In this document: piece by piece, positions 25,651-38,059 of the stretch
Layout of the letters: each line of letters begins with the position of its first letter
Numbering within the stretch: position 1 is the stretch's first letter
Assembly (NCBI GenBank): GCA_037176705.1
Contig: CM073889.1
Coordinates: 105,975,890-106,039,889 of the forward strand
Length of the DNA: 64,000 nt
Source: Molossus alvarezi
Taxonomy: Eukaryota; Chordata; Mammalia; Chiroptera; Molossidae
Direction of reading: 5' to 3'
Translations under genes and position numbers: made by a program
Notes under the pieces: model-generated
Told to the model about the DNA's origin: nothing
The model's input: only the letters and a program-made list of their open reading frames with translations
The model's database searches: none

Positions 25651-28399
25651 CAGAGTTTGTAATCAGTCTGATTGTTAATACTATGGTATTATCCAAATCT
25701 TTGCTTTAAAATATCTAACATGTTTAAGTTGGCCCAGAATTAATATAGGAAATGACTGCACGAACAGAATAATAATGGTGACTGCACTCTAACCTACATT
25801 TATTAACTCATATTTTATGATTGGAATTCTGAACGAAATAATTCATAACATATTTAAACCATTTGTAACTGTTACCAAATTTTTTGTTTGGTGTTAATGT
25901 AGTTATAAATAGAGTAAATATAGTAAGAGAAAATCCACTCACATGGTTCAAGAATTTAATAATATAAAAAGTTATACATTTCAAAGTTTCATCCCCAACA
26001 TATTACTCTTTAATACCTCTTCAATCCTTAGGTAACTACTTTGTTTCTTGTGGTTTTCTTAAATGCAGATACAACAAAATAGAAATGTAGAGTCCTATTT
26101 GCCCCCGTTTACATAAAAGGTAAATTGTCAATTTCTACACTGACATGTCCACACTGAACTATCACTTTAAGTGAAATATTAAAAAACTATATGAGCTGGT
26201 GGAAACTTTTATTTCCAACCAAAATGCAGAAGTTCCATATCAACCACAGTAATATTTGTATAACTGCCATATACATTCCAAGTCTGAAAATGTAGGAAAA
26301 TCTTCATTAATCCAACAAAATGCTAACTGAGTGAGAGTCTAAACTGGAATGTTTTAATTGCTGTTTTCCCACTTAAATCATATTCAGTTCAATCACAGAT
26401 TACGAAACTGGAAGGTAATCAAGTAATGATAATTTAAAATAGACCTCCCTAGTTATATGTCTATATAATCAACAAAATAATCCAAAATTATTTACTTCCA
26501 TAAAAAAACCTAAGTATTTCTCAAAGAGAAAATTAACACTAGAGCCACACATCCTTAGGTTACAAAATACACATGGATAAGTCTGAAGGATGTCCTTTTT
26601 TTCTTAATAAATGGTTTTAGGCCAACCAAAATGAGAATTAAATATTGACTTATTAGAAGTCAGACTGTTATTGTTGTTATTGTTTTTAGACAAAATTTCC
26701 ATCAAAAGAGATTAAGACAGGGCATTTTTCTTTGGAAGGATGAAATTGTCCTTATTTAGGTCACTCTTAAGTGGCACAACTTAATTTTCATTATTCAACA
26801 AAGTAACAAACATATTCGAATATATATATTCCCATATTATGAGAATTGGTTGCCTACATGGCTCTTAATGACAGGCAGAAAGAGAAAAGGCAAAAGAAAA
26901 GCATAATTATTTTTTAAAAGATGGCAGTAAATTTACTGAATACAAATTTCTGACTAAATGAAAGTATGTGTTGTATATATTTCCCCCCAGAAAAAAGTTA
27001 GCACGATCAAAGCAACTACCAAAACATGGTAAGAACCAGGCATTCAACTATAAGACTGTCAACATCAAAGCCAAATAGAATGAGTTCCCCAAAGCAAAAG
27101 AAAACAGTAATTTTTAGTTAGACTTCCGCTTGTGGCCATCAGAAATGTTACCTTAATTTGGCCTTAATGACCCATAATCACTTTTAGCATATGGCTTTTA
27201 AGACTGCTATTATTCAGCTTGATCTATGGATATAATGGAGAACAGAACTGTGGGTATAATTAAAATAAGTTCCTGTAAAAGTGAAATACGTTGTATGCTG
27301 CTAATGTGTAAATGACTAAATAACTTAATTAGGTGAAATGAAGTGCACTTATAACCACAGACACTTAAACCGAATCACGATAATGTTGTGTACATGAATA
27401 TATTCTTTAAAATATGTTTTTAAAGAATTAACCAAACAGTAGGGCAAAGAAATACAAAAGCACTAGAACCAATAAAATTACACTGGTTAATATTGGCTCC
27501 TGCACATAAACTAATAAAACCTAGACTATTTCTAGCTGTCAAAAATATTAAAAATATGAGATTTCTTTCTTTGGGGGGAAAAAAACAGGTTTTGGTACCA
27601 ATTAAATATAAGAATAATCTAGTGCCTTAATTAATTTTGTCTCCAAGGTTTAATTTTGATACACATTTTCTTTTACATTGATAACTGATGGATTGGGGAG
27701 TCTGGAGGAAAACAGATAAAGGCTAAAATCTCCATACATAGCCAGAGTTACAATTATACTAGAGGACGGTTTGTAAAAAACAAACAAACCAATAAATAAA
27801 TAAATAAATCTTTTGTTGTTTTGAGTTTTGCTACTCCATAAATGTAAATAAACATAGCATAAAATTACATGGAAGCACCTTTCTGGTTGTACCAGGAAAA
27901 ACATGGATGTTAAACTTCACCCAAAAAGGCTGCTCCCTGAAGCAAGATAAAGAAGCAGACAAGCACAGCAGGGAAAGAGTGTGAAGTGCACATGTGGGGC
28001 CTTGATTCAAAACACAGCTGCTGGATCCAATTTTAGGCCAACTGGCCTCGTCAATGTCTCTTAACAAGGAATATTTCCCCACTGAATATTAGAAGCTGTA
28101 AAAAAAAGCACATAATATTATTCATTAGTTAACTGATCTACACTACTGCTGCTGTTTTATACAGAAAATAGGTAATGCAACCCATCGAGAAGAGCTTAAT
28201 AGTGCTGTGAAAGGTATTTCAGTTAAGGAAGTTTTATTCCAAAAGAAATAATGCATGATGGGCCTACAAAGACGTTTATGCAGCAAATAACACAGGACTA
28301 TTGACATGTTCAATAAAGGAATTTGAATATTTGTGAGCACTTCATATATAAACGTACATAAATGAAATTACAGATTTTCCACAACTCTTAATAACAGTG

Positions 28400-28550
28400 T
28401 TAACTGCTAACATTTCTTGAGTTTTTACTATGTGTAAACCCCAGGCTAAGTGCTATACTTGGATGGGTTCATTTGACCTTCACAACTCTATAAGGTAGGT
28501 CCTATGAGTAGTACCATTTTATAGATGAGGAAATTCTATCAAAAGCTATA
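28400..28550 (-). repeat. MIR fragment
   Basis: CCCCAGGCTAAGTGCTATAC, ACCTTCACAACTCTATAAGGTAGG and ATTTTATAGATGAGGAAATTC are reverse-MIR landmarks. Confidence 0.7.
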
Positions 28551-28794
28551 ATCTCTTCAGCAGTTAGGTGACTGAGGTGTGTGGATATTTACCAATAAGA
28601 AGACTTCTCTGATTTTGTTTTAATGATCTCTTTAAGGAAATCATAATCATGAAAATTTCAGCACAATCTCATCCACTTCCAGAACCTTAAGTAAATGAAG
28701 CAAAAAACTTTATTTAAGCTTATCAAGAGTATTTGCATCAAGCATCACCACGAAGCATTTGAATACAGATGAGATGACGTACTAACATGTCCGT

Positions 28795-29140
28795 CCATCT
28801 TAAATTGAAAATATCAAAGTGGAAATACATTTAACACACTTAGTTTACTAAACATCATAGTTTCACCTAGCCTACCTTAAACATGCTCAGAACACAATAT
28901 CCAAGGAATACTGACAACATAGTAGACTGTGGAGCTCAGGTTTTACCCTGGTGATGGTGTGCCTGGCCTGGAGCTGAGGCTTGCTGCCGCTGTCCAGCAG
29001 CGGGAGAGAATAGCATACCGCATATCACTAGGCCAAGGAAATATCAAAATTCAAAATCCAAATTACAGCTTCTACTGATGCTTTTGCACCATTGTGAAGT
29101 CGAAAAATCATAAGTCGAACTATTATAAGCCAGGAATCGT
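28795..29140. mobile_element. Old Tigger-like DNA transposon fragment
   Basis: Landmarks CACCTAGCCTACCTTAAACATG, GCATACCGCATATCACTAG and GTGAAGTCGAAAAATCATAAG occur in order. I recognise the pattern from old mammalian DNA transposons. Some of the interior is deleted. Confidence 0.6.
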
Positions 29141-29369
29141 CTATACTAATATACACTGATTCCCTTTATTTTTAAAGAAAGAAGCACATAGAAAGTTTGT
29201 AATGATGACAAAGTGAACATCCTTATTCATAAAATTGTATGTGAAATATTGAATGGTCAGGTAATACAAATTTTTCTATGGAAAAGCGTCATTATCTTTC
29301 AGACTCCCAAACTATTCCGTGGCTCCAAAACTGTCCGAATCCCCTGACTTGCATGCCCTGGCCCTAGCC

Positions 29370-29800
29370 CAGCTCTGAGCGTCACATCCCCCACTTGCTC
29401 GCATTCCTCCATTTCTAGTCTGAGAGAACAACCTGCGATTTCATTCAAAGTTTACAAGTGCATATACTTTTCCTTCAGTTCAAACTGTCCTTCATCTTGC
29501 TGTCTAGAAATCTCCTACTCATCCTTCAAGGACTAAATGACATCCATCCTCCATGAAGGTCCCTTTGGCACTTACTGTTACTCCAAAGATTCTGATTTCC
29601 TAGTGGTGCCCTATACGTACACACCTCAGTTTATCATACAGAACTTAAAAATGTAAATGTTCATCTCGTTGAATGTGAGCTCCTTGAGATAAAAAAAAAA
29701 CTGTTCTCATTATTTTTACTTTCTCAACATAGTCCTTCATGTAGAGTGAAGGAGGGAGGGCTCAATACATTTACTAAATTAATTGGTAAATGAATGTATA
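29370..29800 (+). repeat. L2 fragment
   Basis: CTCATCCTTCAAGGACTAAATG, CCTCCATGAAGGTCCCTTTGG and GAATGTGAGCTCCTTGAGAT in order, as in the L2 3' region. Confidence 0.72.
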
Positions 29801-30175
29801 CATAAAATACTATAAAATAATCAATCAATGGCTCTATCTAGTTAGATACTATATGACACAAAATTCACAAGAAACAATTTTTGCCCATGATGATCTTCAT
29901 ACCCAATACTTAATTATTAATCGATTAATGTATTCATCCTGATTCCACAAAGAATCTGATCTACTCCTCACAAAATTCTTTCACATACATATTTTTCTCA
30001 CAACTTTCTACTTTTAGCTTGTGTTTTACTTTTTAAATAGCCTACTGTGTACAAAAGACATGCTCACTATTATAGTATGTGTATTAAATACAGAGAAAAT
30101 AGAAAGAGATATCACCCATAAAAGAAAATGTATGACTATTCTACTTTTCAAATGAATAAATTCACTCTTTGAGAT

Positions 30176-30433
30176 TTATTTTTTTATTTTTTTATCCTCA
30201 CCCGAGGACATTTCTCCATTTTTTGTTCAGACAGAGTGGGAGGGAGGGAGGGAGAGAGAGAGAGAGAGAGAAACAGTGACGTGAAAGGGACACATTGAGT
30301 GGCTGCCACCCGCGCGACCAACCAGGGCCGGGGACAAACTGCAACCGAGGTACGCGCCCTTAGCGGGAACCGAACCCGGGTCTCTCTGGACCGCAGGCTG
30401 ATGCTCTAGCCGTTGAGCCAAACTGGCCAGGGC
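30176..30433 (-). mobile_element. Young full-length Ves SINE
   Basis: Minus-strand copy with intact CpGs (CACCCGAGGAC, CCCGCGCGACC on the plus strand) and a GA/CT array. Perfect 13 bp duplication CACTCTTTGAGAT at 30163-30175 and 30434-30446. Confidence 0.96.
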
Positions 30434-30548
30434 CACTCTTTGAGATGTAAAGTGAGCTGTCCCAGAACACAGATCCAATAATGAAGAGGGCTGGGAGGAG
30501 AAGCTCACCCTTTCTTACACGTAGTTCTAGAATACATTTCTCTAGCCA

Positions 30549-30743
30549 TCATGGGTTAGGGATGTTCGGCCCAAGGGCCATATAAGACCCTAGAAATCAA
30601 TACCAACTAACATCAATGCCTCACCAAATTAGCCTGATCAAATAGAGCAGACTAGTTTTTAAGTCGATAATTTTGTATGTCCCACAAATGATGTTATAAA
30701 TATCCAAATGGCTCTTGGCAGAAAAAAGGTTCCCCACCTCTGC
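30549..30743. mobile_element. hAT-like element
   Basis: Left end CATGGGTTAGGGATGTTCGG and right end AAGGTTCCCCACCTCTG are imperfect inverted copies, with CCAAGGGCCATATAAG inside, a pattern of hAT MITEs. Degraded. Confidence 0.6.
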
Positions 30744-30799
30744 TACACTGAGGAACTGACTGCACGCCATGACCTCCCCACACCCAGCAACATCCAGTG

Positions 30800-31000
30800 G
30801 CTGCCTGTCTTGTAAATAAAGTTGTATTGGAATGCAGTCCTGATCTTTGGTTTACTTGTTGTCTACAGCTGCTTTATGCTACAACAGCAGAGTTTAGCCC
30901 TTGTAACAGAAAATGTATGGTCCACAAAGTCAAAAATGTTTATTATCTGAGTCCTTACAGAAAAATTTTGCTAACCCCTGCTCTACTCTTTCATTCTAGT
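30800..31000. mobile_element. Old hAT-Charlie MITE fragment
   Basis: Phrases TTGTAAATAAAGTTGTATTG, GTCTACAGCTGCTTTATGCTACAACAGC (split here across 30863-30890) and ACAGAAAAATTTTGCTAACCCCTG match an abundant ancient mammalian hAT element. Confidence 0.75.
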
Positions 31001-31934
31001 TTCAGAGACATGCGTTTATTCTCTAGGTCTTTAGTAGAGAAAAATTATTTCTTCATTTAAGGAAGTTTTTTTAGATGCTATATATATGTAAGAGGTAAAA
31101 TTCATACTAAATATTAGCATGAGTTTTTTAAATTGTAGCTTCATAAAATCAAAACATCAAAATATACATTCAAATCAGAATGCCCTGCAATAACCACATA
31201 TTCAGTATGTGGGCAAGAGCCACGGAAGGCACTGGGGAAGCATGGACAGAGACGTTAATTCACCAGCTCCTGCGCAATCCCTTCCCTACGTCCAGTTTTG
31301 GTCTAGCCAAGGACACCCTACCTGGCCCAAAGAATTCGACTCACCCAATGACACTTCCCAAATTTCAGTTCTACTTTTTTTATTTCTGCCATATCTAAGT
31401 ACTAATGAACATTTATCTAGTTAATACTTGTCTTTGTAAAGCATTAACTGTAAAAAACAAACAAGCCTTATCGTCTCCTAAGAATAATATCTATAAAATC
31501 CAGGCCTAGTGATACCAGTTACATTTTTTTCTAAAACATACTCAATCATAGATGTATATCAACAGATAGCCAACCAACCAGACAGAAAACAGACAGACAC
31601 AATAATCAAAATTTTAAAAGTTTGTGTTTCCGGCTAATAAAATATACTCATTAACAATTCAATATTACATTGTGTCACATCTCAGAGACCTCACCAACAG
31701 CTCTTTAACTTTTGTCATCTGTAAACTCAAAAACCTGAGAGTGGTGTCCTGGGGAATAAAAGAGTTAGTAAATAAAAAGCTTGATCCATAATAAAATGTC
31801 AACAATATCATGCCCCTTCTAGAACCTGATGTATATATTATATGAAGTAATATACATGTGAAAGAACACTGTAAACTGTACTCACTATAGCAATTTGTAA
31901 GAGTTCATCCAGAGAGAATTAAGGTAAAAGATAT

Positions 31935-32135
31935 GGAACAAGCTCTCCTCTTGGAGTCCAAACACCTAGGCTACACCAAGGATCTACCCCTACTACCTCT
32001 ATGGCCTTGGCCAAGTCAGGGGATTCTCTGGGTCAGTTTTCTTTTTAGTGAGTTGTGAATGACTAGGGCTTTATATAAGATAATGACATAAGAGTGCCTG
32101 ACACATGGTACTTATTGAGTGTGAGTTTTCCAAAC
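31935..32135 (+). repeat. MIR SINE
   Basis: TTGGAGTCCAAACACCTAGG, GGCCAAGTCAGGGGATTCTCTG and GTGCCTGACACATGGTACTT in order. Confidence 0.68.
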
Positions 32136-32479
32136 CTGATTTGGGCTGATATTTTATCTGGTAATAAATTGTACATGCACAATATATGTGAAAATGCAAA
32201 AGAAATATAATGGGAGCATAATAAATTTATATGACCTTCAAGATCCAATAAATGAACACAACAGGAAAGAAGTTTGGTGGCTTCCAATAACAACACTGTG
32301 ACTAAAATTAAAATGACCATGGTCCCATCTAACGTCCCTCTTAATCAGTAGATTCAAACTGAATATTCATCTATAAAATATATGTGTGTATATGTATATA
32401 TAATATGTATGTATATATATTTTTAACTAAATTATTTGCTAAATAAAACTATGATTTATTGAATCAAAAAAATTTTTAA

Positions 32480-32890
32480 TTTAGATTAGGTGATCAAAGA
32501 AAGCTTTTCTGAGTAAATTGCATTTCAGATGAGCTCGGAATGGAGTTAGCCAGCAAAGAGTTAAGGGAGAGGTGTTCCACAGCATGTGCAAAGGTATCAA
32601 GGAAAAGTCTGGCAAAGTCCAAGATCTAAAATATGTTAAGGAACGTATAGAAGTTATTCTATAATACTAAAAGTGTTCATAATACTGAAGAAAAAAAAAA
32701 AAACTGAAGTTGGGAGATGAATGCTCTGCTTGACATTAAAAACAAAACAACTCTGGCTGCTTTAGAATACGGATCCAACAGGGAAGAAATAGAAATGTGG
32801 AGAGTAGTCAGGAGGCTACTAAAGTATATCAGAAAAGAAATGATGGTGTCTTGATGTTGACGTGTAAAAGTAGAGATAGAGAACAAAACT
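32480..32890 (-). repeat. L2 fragment
   Basis: The plus strand shows the reverse complement of L2: CATTTCAGATGAGCTCGGAATG, GTTCCACAGCATGTGCAAAGG, CTCTGGCTGCTTTAGAATACGG and TCAGGAGGCTACTAAAG. Confidence 0.72.
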
Positions 32891-33144
32891 CCATGATTAG
32901 ATAGAAAGAAAGAAAGTAAAGGGGGCAGAGTGTCCAGATCCTGATTTAATCAGCGATGTGCATGATGATGCCATTCCTTAGATACAGAAAACTAGAGAAG
33001 GCATATATGAAGGGGAGAGGGAGAAATCAAATAGACAACTGGCTCTACAAACTGACACTGGAAAGCACAAATGGGACTAGAGCAAGATATATAAAATCTG
33101 TCATCTTGGAAACAGACAAGATTACTTAGACAGAAAATATGCAT

Positions 33145-33345
33145 GAGAATAATAGTAGATATGTACTGACTGCCTACTATGTGTTAGACAGGGTTTAAGT
33201 GCATGAAAATTGTTATCTTATTGAATTCTCCCAACAACCCTACTTCCACCCATTTTAAAATACGGAAATAAGGTCACACTATGAGTAACTGGATGATAAT
33301 CAACCCAATCTGATTCCAGATTGAGGAATTATACCATGCTGCTTA
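33145..33345 (-). repeat. MIR SINE
   Basis: TGACTGCCTACTATGTGTTAG, TTCTCCCAACAACCCTAC and AAATAAGGTCACACTATGAG are reverse-MIR landmarks. Confidence 0.65.
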
Positions 33346-33539
33346 GCAGCAGATGAAAAGAAGCCTAGGTAAAATCCCCAAAAGAGTCCAATATTCACAG
33401 TTCAGGCAGAAGAGAAGCCAGAAAAAAAAGAGTCAGGAAAAAAAAAAACTAGAAAAAGTGGTATGGAGAAGCCAGATGGGTAGAGTTTCTAACAAAAATA
33501 AACACTTTTCTCAAAGAGTTGCTAATTTAATGAAATAAT

Positions 33540-35415
33540 ATTGCTAAATACTGAAAGGTATAAGAGGAATCATGGGAAAAGACTGATGTCCTAGAAAGGA
33601 ATGGCAATTAGAGTGACAGCAGACTTCTCATCAGCAACAATGGAATTCAGAAGACAGCAGAATTAAACTGGAGTAATGAGAAAGAAAAATCAACCTGGAA
33701 TTGTGTGCCCTGCAAAACTATTTTTGGAGAATATCAGGGCATTTTGGATAAACAAAATCAAATACAAGAGTTGATCTTCAACATCCCTATCCCTAAAAAT
33801 GTCTAAAGAATGAACTTCACCAAACATAAAAATATATCATAAAGAAGGGTTAACATGTCAGAAAGTGTTGAGCAAAGAAATTAATACACTAGTAAATCTA
33901 AACATTGTCTAATAATCATATCTTATTTGTAGAACATACTTTAAAGCTCAAAACAAAACTACTCTAAATAGGAAGGGGATTAATGGAAGGAACAGTATTT
34001 CATGATCTTAAAATTGGTTCAAAGGAGAATTAAGACAATAGACAAACTTTAGACTTTGTCAGACAACTATGCATAATAAAATCTCAAAAGTAACGACTAA
34101 AAGAAAAGAAATAAATTCCAAACAATGGAAGGGGAATATGAAATAAAAAAACAAAACCTTAATCTCTTTAAAGAAAAGACAAGAAGGAAAAAAAGGGTAT
34201 AAAAAGCAACACAAATGGAAACCAAAATTTAAATGACAGTAATCACACAGCTACCAAACTGCACAATTTCAAGAGGCACCTTTATAATCTATGTAAGTGG
34301 CCTAAACTGAAGTACAAAATATGTACATGAATTTAAATAATTTTATATTACCTGATTAGATTAAAATTAAAATCCAGCTGCAGATAACATACCTAAAGCA
34401 CAACAACATACATAGGTTAAAACTAAAAGTTCAAAAAATGGATACACTAGACAATCATTAGCCAAAAAGAAAATGAGACAACTATACTAATAACAGAGAA
34501 AATAGACTTTAAGATAAAGAGCAGAAAAAGGGTGACCACATACAAAGTGGATAAAGGGTTTAATTAACAAGAAAGATCTAGTAATTTTAAACTTCAATGA
34601 ATACAATTTCAACATGTATAAAGCCAAAAGAATAAGTTTGCAAAGTCATTTTTTTGTTGTTGTTGATCAGATAGAGTGGAAGTGGGAGAGAGAGAGAAAC
34701 ATCGACGTGAAAGGGACACATGGAGTGATTGCCACCCGCATGACCCAACCAGGGGGACAAACTGCAACCGAGGTACATGCCCTTAGCGGGAACCGAACCT
34801 GGGTCTCTCTGGACTGCAGGCCAACACTCTAACCACTGGCCAACCGGCCAGGGCTGCAAAGTCACTTTTAATCCACTGCCATTAATGACAAATATGTCAA
34901 GCAGACCTCTCACCCCTCACCCTCCAAAAAGCAATCATTAGTAAAGGTATCAATGATTGTAAGGCAAAATGAACAAGTTTAAATTTCTGGAAACATACAG
35001 ATCCTTCAAATCATATACATTCTTCTCAAGCACGCAATGGAACATTTATGAAAACTGATTAATTAAAACCGACAATAAAGCAAGTCTCACAAGAACCAAA
35101 GAACTATTGTCATACAGAATAGCTCTGACAACAAATTAATTACATTAAAATTCAATAATAAAAGAATAAATGACATTCATTTGTAAAATTTCCAAGGCAC
35201 CAATAAATATTGCAAGGGTCAAAGATGAAATTATAATGGGAATTTATAAGTAGTTAAAATATAATGAACATGTTATATAATAAAACCTATGGAATACAGT
35301 GACAGCAGAGCATTGAGGGCATTTTAATGCCTTAAGTTCTTACATTAAAAAAATAAATGATGCCAACACAACAAATTAAGTGGTCAACTTAAGAACTTAG
35401 AAACAATCGATTAGG
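33540..35415 (+). mobile_element. Ancient L1, 5' portion (ORF1 end / ORF2 start)
   Basis: Highly degraded L1 sequence in plus orientation. Recognisable pieces include the GCAGACTTCTCATCAGCAAC region (about 33618), GTGTGCCCTGCAAAACTATT (about 33703) and the endonuclease-region text TTCTTCTCAAGCACGCAATGG at about 35020. It is continued at 38060 after the HAL1 and Ves insertions. No intact frame. Confidence 0.7.
34649..34854 (-). mobile_element. Ves SINE
   Basis: Minus strand; tail shortened (no GGTGAGGAT block, just T-rich sequence). Perfect 10 bp duplication TGCAAAGTCA at 34639-34648 and 34855-34864. It lies within the ancient L1. Confidence 0.92.
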
Positions 35416-36247
35416 AAAAAAGATGGCGGGTAGGTAAATGCAGTATCGGGTCCTCCCACAACCACATCAAAGTTACAACTAAACTACAGAACAACCATCA
35501 TTCAAAACCGCCTGACATCGAGCTGAATGGAAGTCCTACAACTACGGAATTAAAGCAGCAGCCACAGGAGACTGGTAGGAGGGGTGGAGGGTATGGGCTG
35601 GTCCCACACCCACGTGTGGTGGATAAAAATCAGAAGGACACCTAGGCTGGGAAGGTCCTTCCTGAGGACTGGGGGGTCCCCGTCCCACACCAGGTGCCCC
35701 GTTCAGGGTTCCAGTGCCAGGAAGATAATCCCCATAACTTCTGGATAGAAAACCAGCGGGAACTGAGGCTCAGGGAGGCTGAGGCGGCTGGAGCCCCAGG
35801 CAGCTCCTTAAAGGGCCTGCACGGACTTATCGGACTCGCTCCCTCTAAGCTTGGAGGGGAGGCAGCTCCAGGGGCGCCAGAGACAAACAGGGAAGAACTG
35901 AGCTGTTTGGCACTGGAGCAAGGGCTGGAGAGGGGGCTTTCTCCGGGACAAACATGCTGTAAGAGGCCTTTGTTCCTTTGGTGAGCCCTTCCCTGGGGCA
36001 GCAGACAGCTGCCATATCTGGGACTCCAGCAACCTGGCTCACACTGGTAGCCCCGCCCTGAGGCCCCGCCCCACCCAACTTTCAGGCCCACCCAAGCTGT
36101 TGCCACTTGCTTCACCATAGGATTGGCCTGTCTTGGTTCCTGCTTCAGGTTTTCCTAAATTCTTTCAAACAAGCAGCATCTGGTCTCAGCTAGCCCCATA
36201 CCTCTCGTTGAGTCATACATAGAAACAAACACAGGGAGGCAGCCAAA

Positions 36248-36978
36248 ATGAGGAGACAAAGAAACAGGTCCCAAATGAAAGAACAGAACAAAACTCCAGG
36301 AAAAGAACTAAGCGAAATGGAGATAAGCAACCTAACAGATGCCAAGTTCAAACCACTGCTTATAAGGATGCTCAATGGACTTAGTGAGAACCTCAGCAAA
36401 CTCAGTGAGGGCCTCAAGAGCATAAAAAAGGACCAGTCAGAAATGAAGGAGGCACTAACTGAAATAAAGATAATTTACACAGATTCAATAGTAGAGTGGG
36501 TAAAGCCAAGAAGCAAACCATCAATTTGGAATATAAGGAAGCAAAAACACCCAATCAGAACAGCAAAAAGAAAAACAAATCCAAGAAAACGAGGAGTGTA
36601 AGGAGCATCTGGGACAACTTCAAGCGTGCCCAAATTCACATCTTGGGGGTGCCAGAAGGAGAAGAGAGAGAACAAGAAATCGAAAACCTATTTGAAACAA
36701 TAATGGCAGAAAACTTCCCTAACTTGGTGAAGGAAACAGACATACAAGTCCAGGAAGCATAGAGAGTCCCAAACAAGATGAACCCCAAGAGGCCCACACA
36801 TCATTATCAAAATGCAAAAGGTTCAAGAGAGAGAATCTTAAAAGCCGCAAGAGAAAAGCAGTTAGTTACCTACAAGAGAGTTCCTATTAGACTGTCAGCT
36901 GATTTCTCAAAAGAAACTTTGCAAGCCAGAAGGAAGTGGCAAGAAATATTCAGACTGATGAAAAGCAAGAACCTATAA
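36248..36978 (+). pseudogene. HAL1 ORF1 (L1 ORF1p-like RNA-binding protein), broken
   Basis: The ATG at 36248 opens a coiled-coil-like N-terminal part (LSEMEISNLTDAKFKPLLIRM). The RRM region has WDNFKRAQIHILGVPEGEER at about 36607-36667, and the C-terminal domain has ERILKAAREKQLVTYK and SADFSKETLQARRKW. The protein was an RNA-binding trimer in L1-type elements. Two lesions are seen: a frameshift between about 36496 and 36600, and a stop at 36760-36762. A full length of about 240 residues is implied; the element is not able to make it now. Confidence 0.85.
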
Positions 36979-37138
36979 CCAAGATTACTCTATCCTGCAA
37001 AGCTGTCATTTAGAATCGATGGCCATATCAAGAGTTTTCCAGACAAGAAAAAGCTAAAGGAGTTCATCACCACCAAACCATTATTATATGAAATGTTGAA
37101 GGGTCTTCTTGAAGAAATAGATAAAAAAAATATGAATA

Positions 37139-37389
37139 GCCCTGGCCAGTTTGGCTCAGCGGTCAGAGCGTCGGCCTGCAGTACAGAGAGACCTGGGTTC
37201 GATTCCCGCTAAGGGCATATACCTCAGTTGCAGTTTGTCCCCGGCCCTGGTGGGTTGTGAAGGTGGCAGCCACTCGATGTGTCCCTTTCACATCGATGTT
37301 TCTCTCTCTCTCTCTTCCTCTCTCTCCCTCCCACTCTACCTGAACAAAAAATGGAAAAATGTCCTCGGGTGAGGATAAAAAAAATATAT
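37139..37389 (+). mobile_element. Ves SINE inserted in HAL1
   Basis: Full-length head, body, CT tract and CCTCGGGTGAGGAT tail. Duplication ATATGAATA at 37130-37138 and 37390-37398. It interrupts the 3' part of the HAL1 element, so it is younger. Confidence 0.95.
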
Positions 37390-37800
37390 ATATGAATAAA
37401 CAAAATGGCAATAAATATATATCTATCAACAATTGAATCCTCAAACAAAATGAACAAGCAGAACAGAAACATTCTCATAGATACAGAGAACATTTTGTTG
37501 GTTGCCAGATGGGAGGGGTTTTGGGGGAATGGGTGAAAAAGGTTAAAGGATTAAGAAGTACAAATTGGTTGCTAGACTGACAAACCTCAAAGGGAAGGGG
37601 GGCTGCAGGGTAGGAAGAAATATACCAAAGAACTTACATGCATATATGCATAACCAATGGACACCGACAACAGTGTGGGGAAAGGCAGAAGGAGGATGAG
37701 AGTGGGAGGAGGGGGCAATGGGGGGAAAATGAAGAACATCTGTAATACATTCAACAATAAAGATAAAAAAAATTTAAAAATTTAAAAAAAAAAGAAGTTA

Positions 37801-38059
37801 GGCCTTGGCCAGTTTGGCTCAGCAGTTAGAGCATTGGCCCGAAGACCAGAGAGGCCCGGGTTCGGTTCCCACCAAGGGCACGTACCTTGGTTGCAGTTTG
37901 TCACTGTCCTGGTTGGAGTCGTGTGGGTGGCAACCAGTCGATGTCTCTCTCTCACATCCATGTTTCTCTCTCTCTTCCTCCACCTCTCCCTCCCACTCTA
38001 TCTGAAGATAAATGCAAAAATGTCCTTGAGTGAGGATAAATTAAAAAAAAAAAAAAAAT
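37801..38059 (+). mobile_element. Ves SINE at the 3' end of HAL1
   Basis: Starts GGCCTTGGCCAGTTTGGCTC within a few bases of the HAL1 A tail and ends GTCCTTGAGTGAGGAT plus a poly-A run. The tail junction between HAL1 and this SINE hides the 3' duplication of HAL1. Confidence 0.93.

Larger units (their letters stand above)
35418..37790 (+). mobile_element. HAL1 (half-L1) element, near full length
   Basis: It begins with an L1-like 5' UTR (AAGATGGCGGGTAGG), followed by a GC-rich leader to about 36150 and an ORF1 at 36248-36978. The 3' UTR runs to an A-rich end at about 37790. There is no ORF2, which is the definition of HAL1; such elements depend on L1 machinery in trans. A Ves SINE (37139-37389) interrupts the 3' UTR. 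HAL1 families are known from Myotis. It lies in the same orientation inside a much older L1. Confidence 0.8.
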
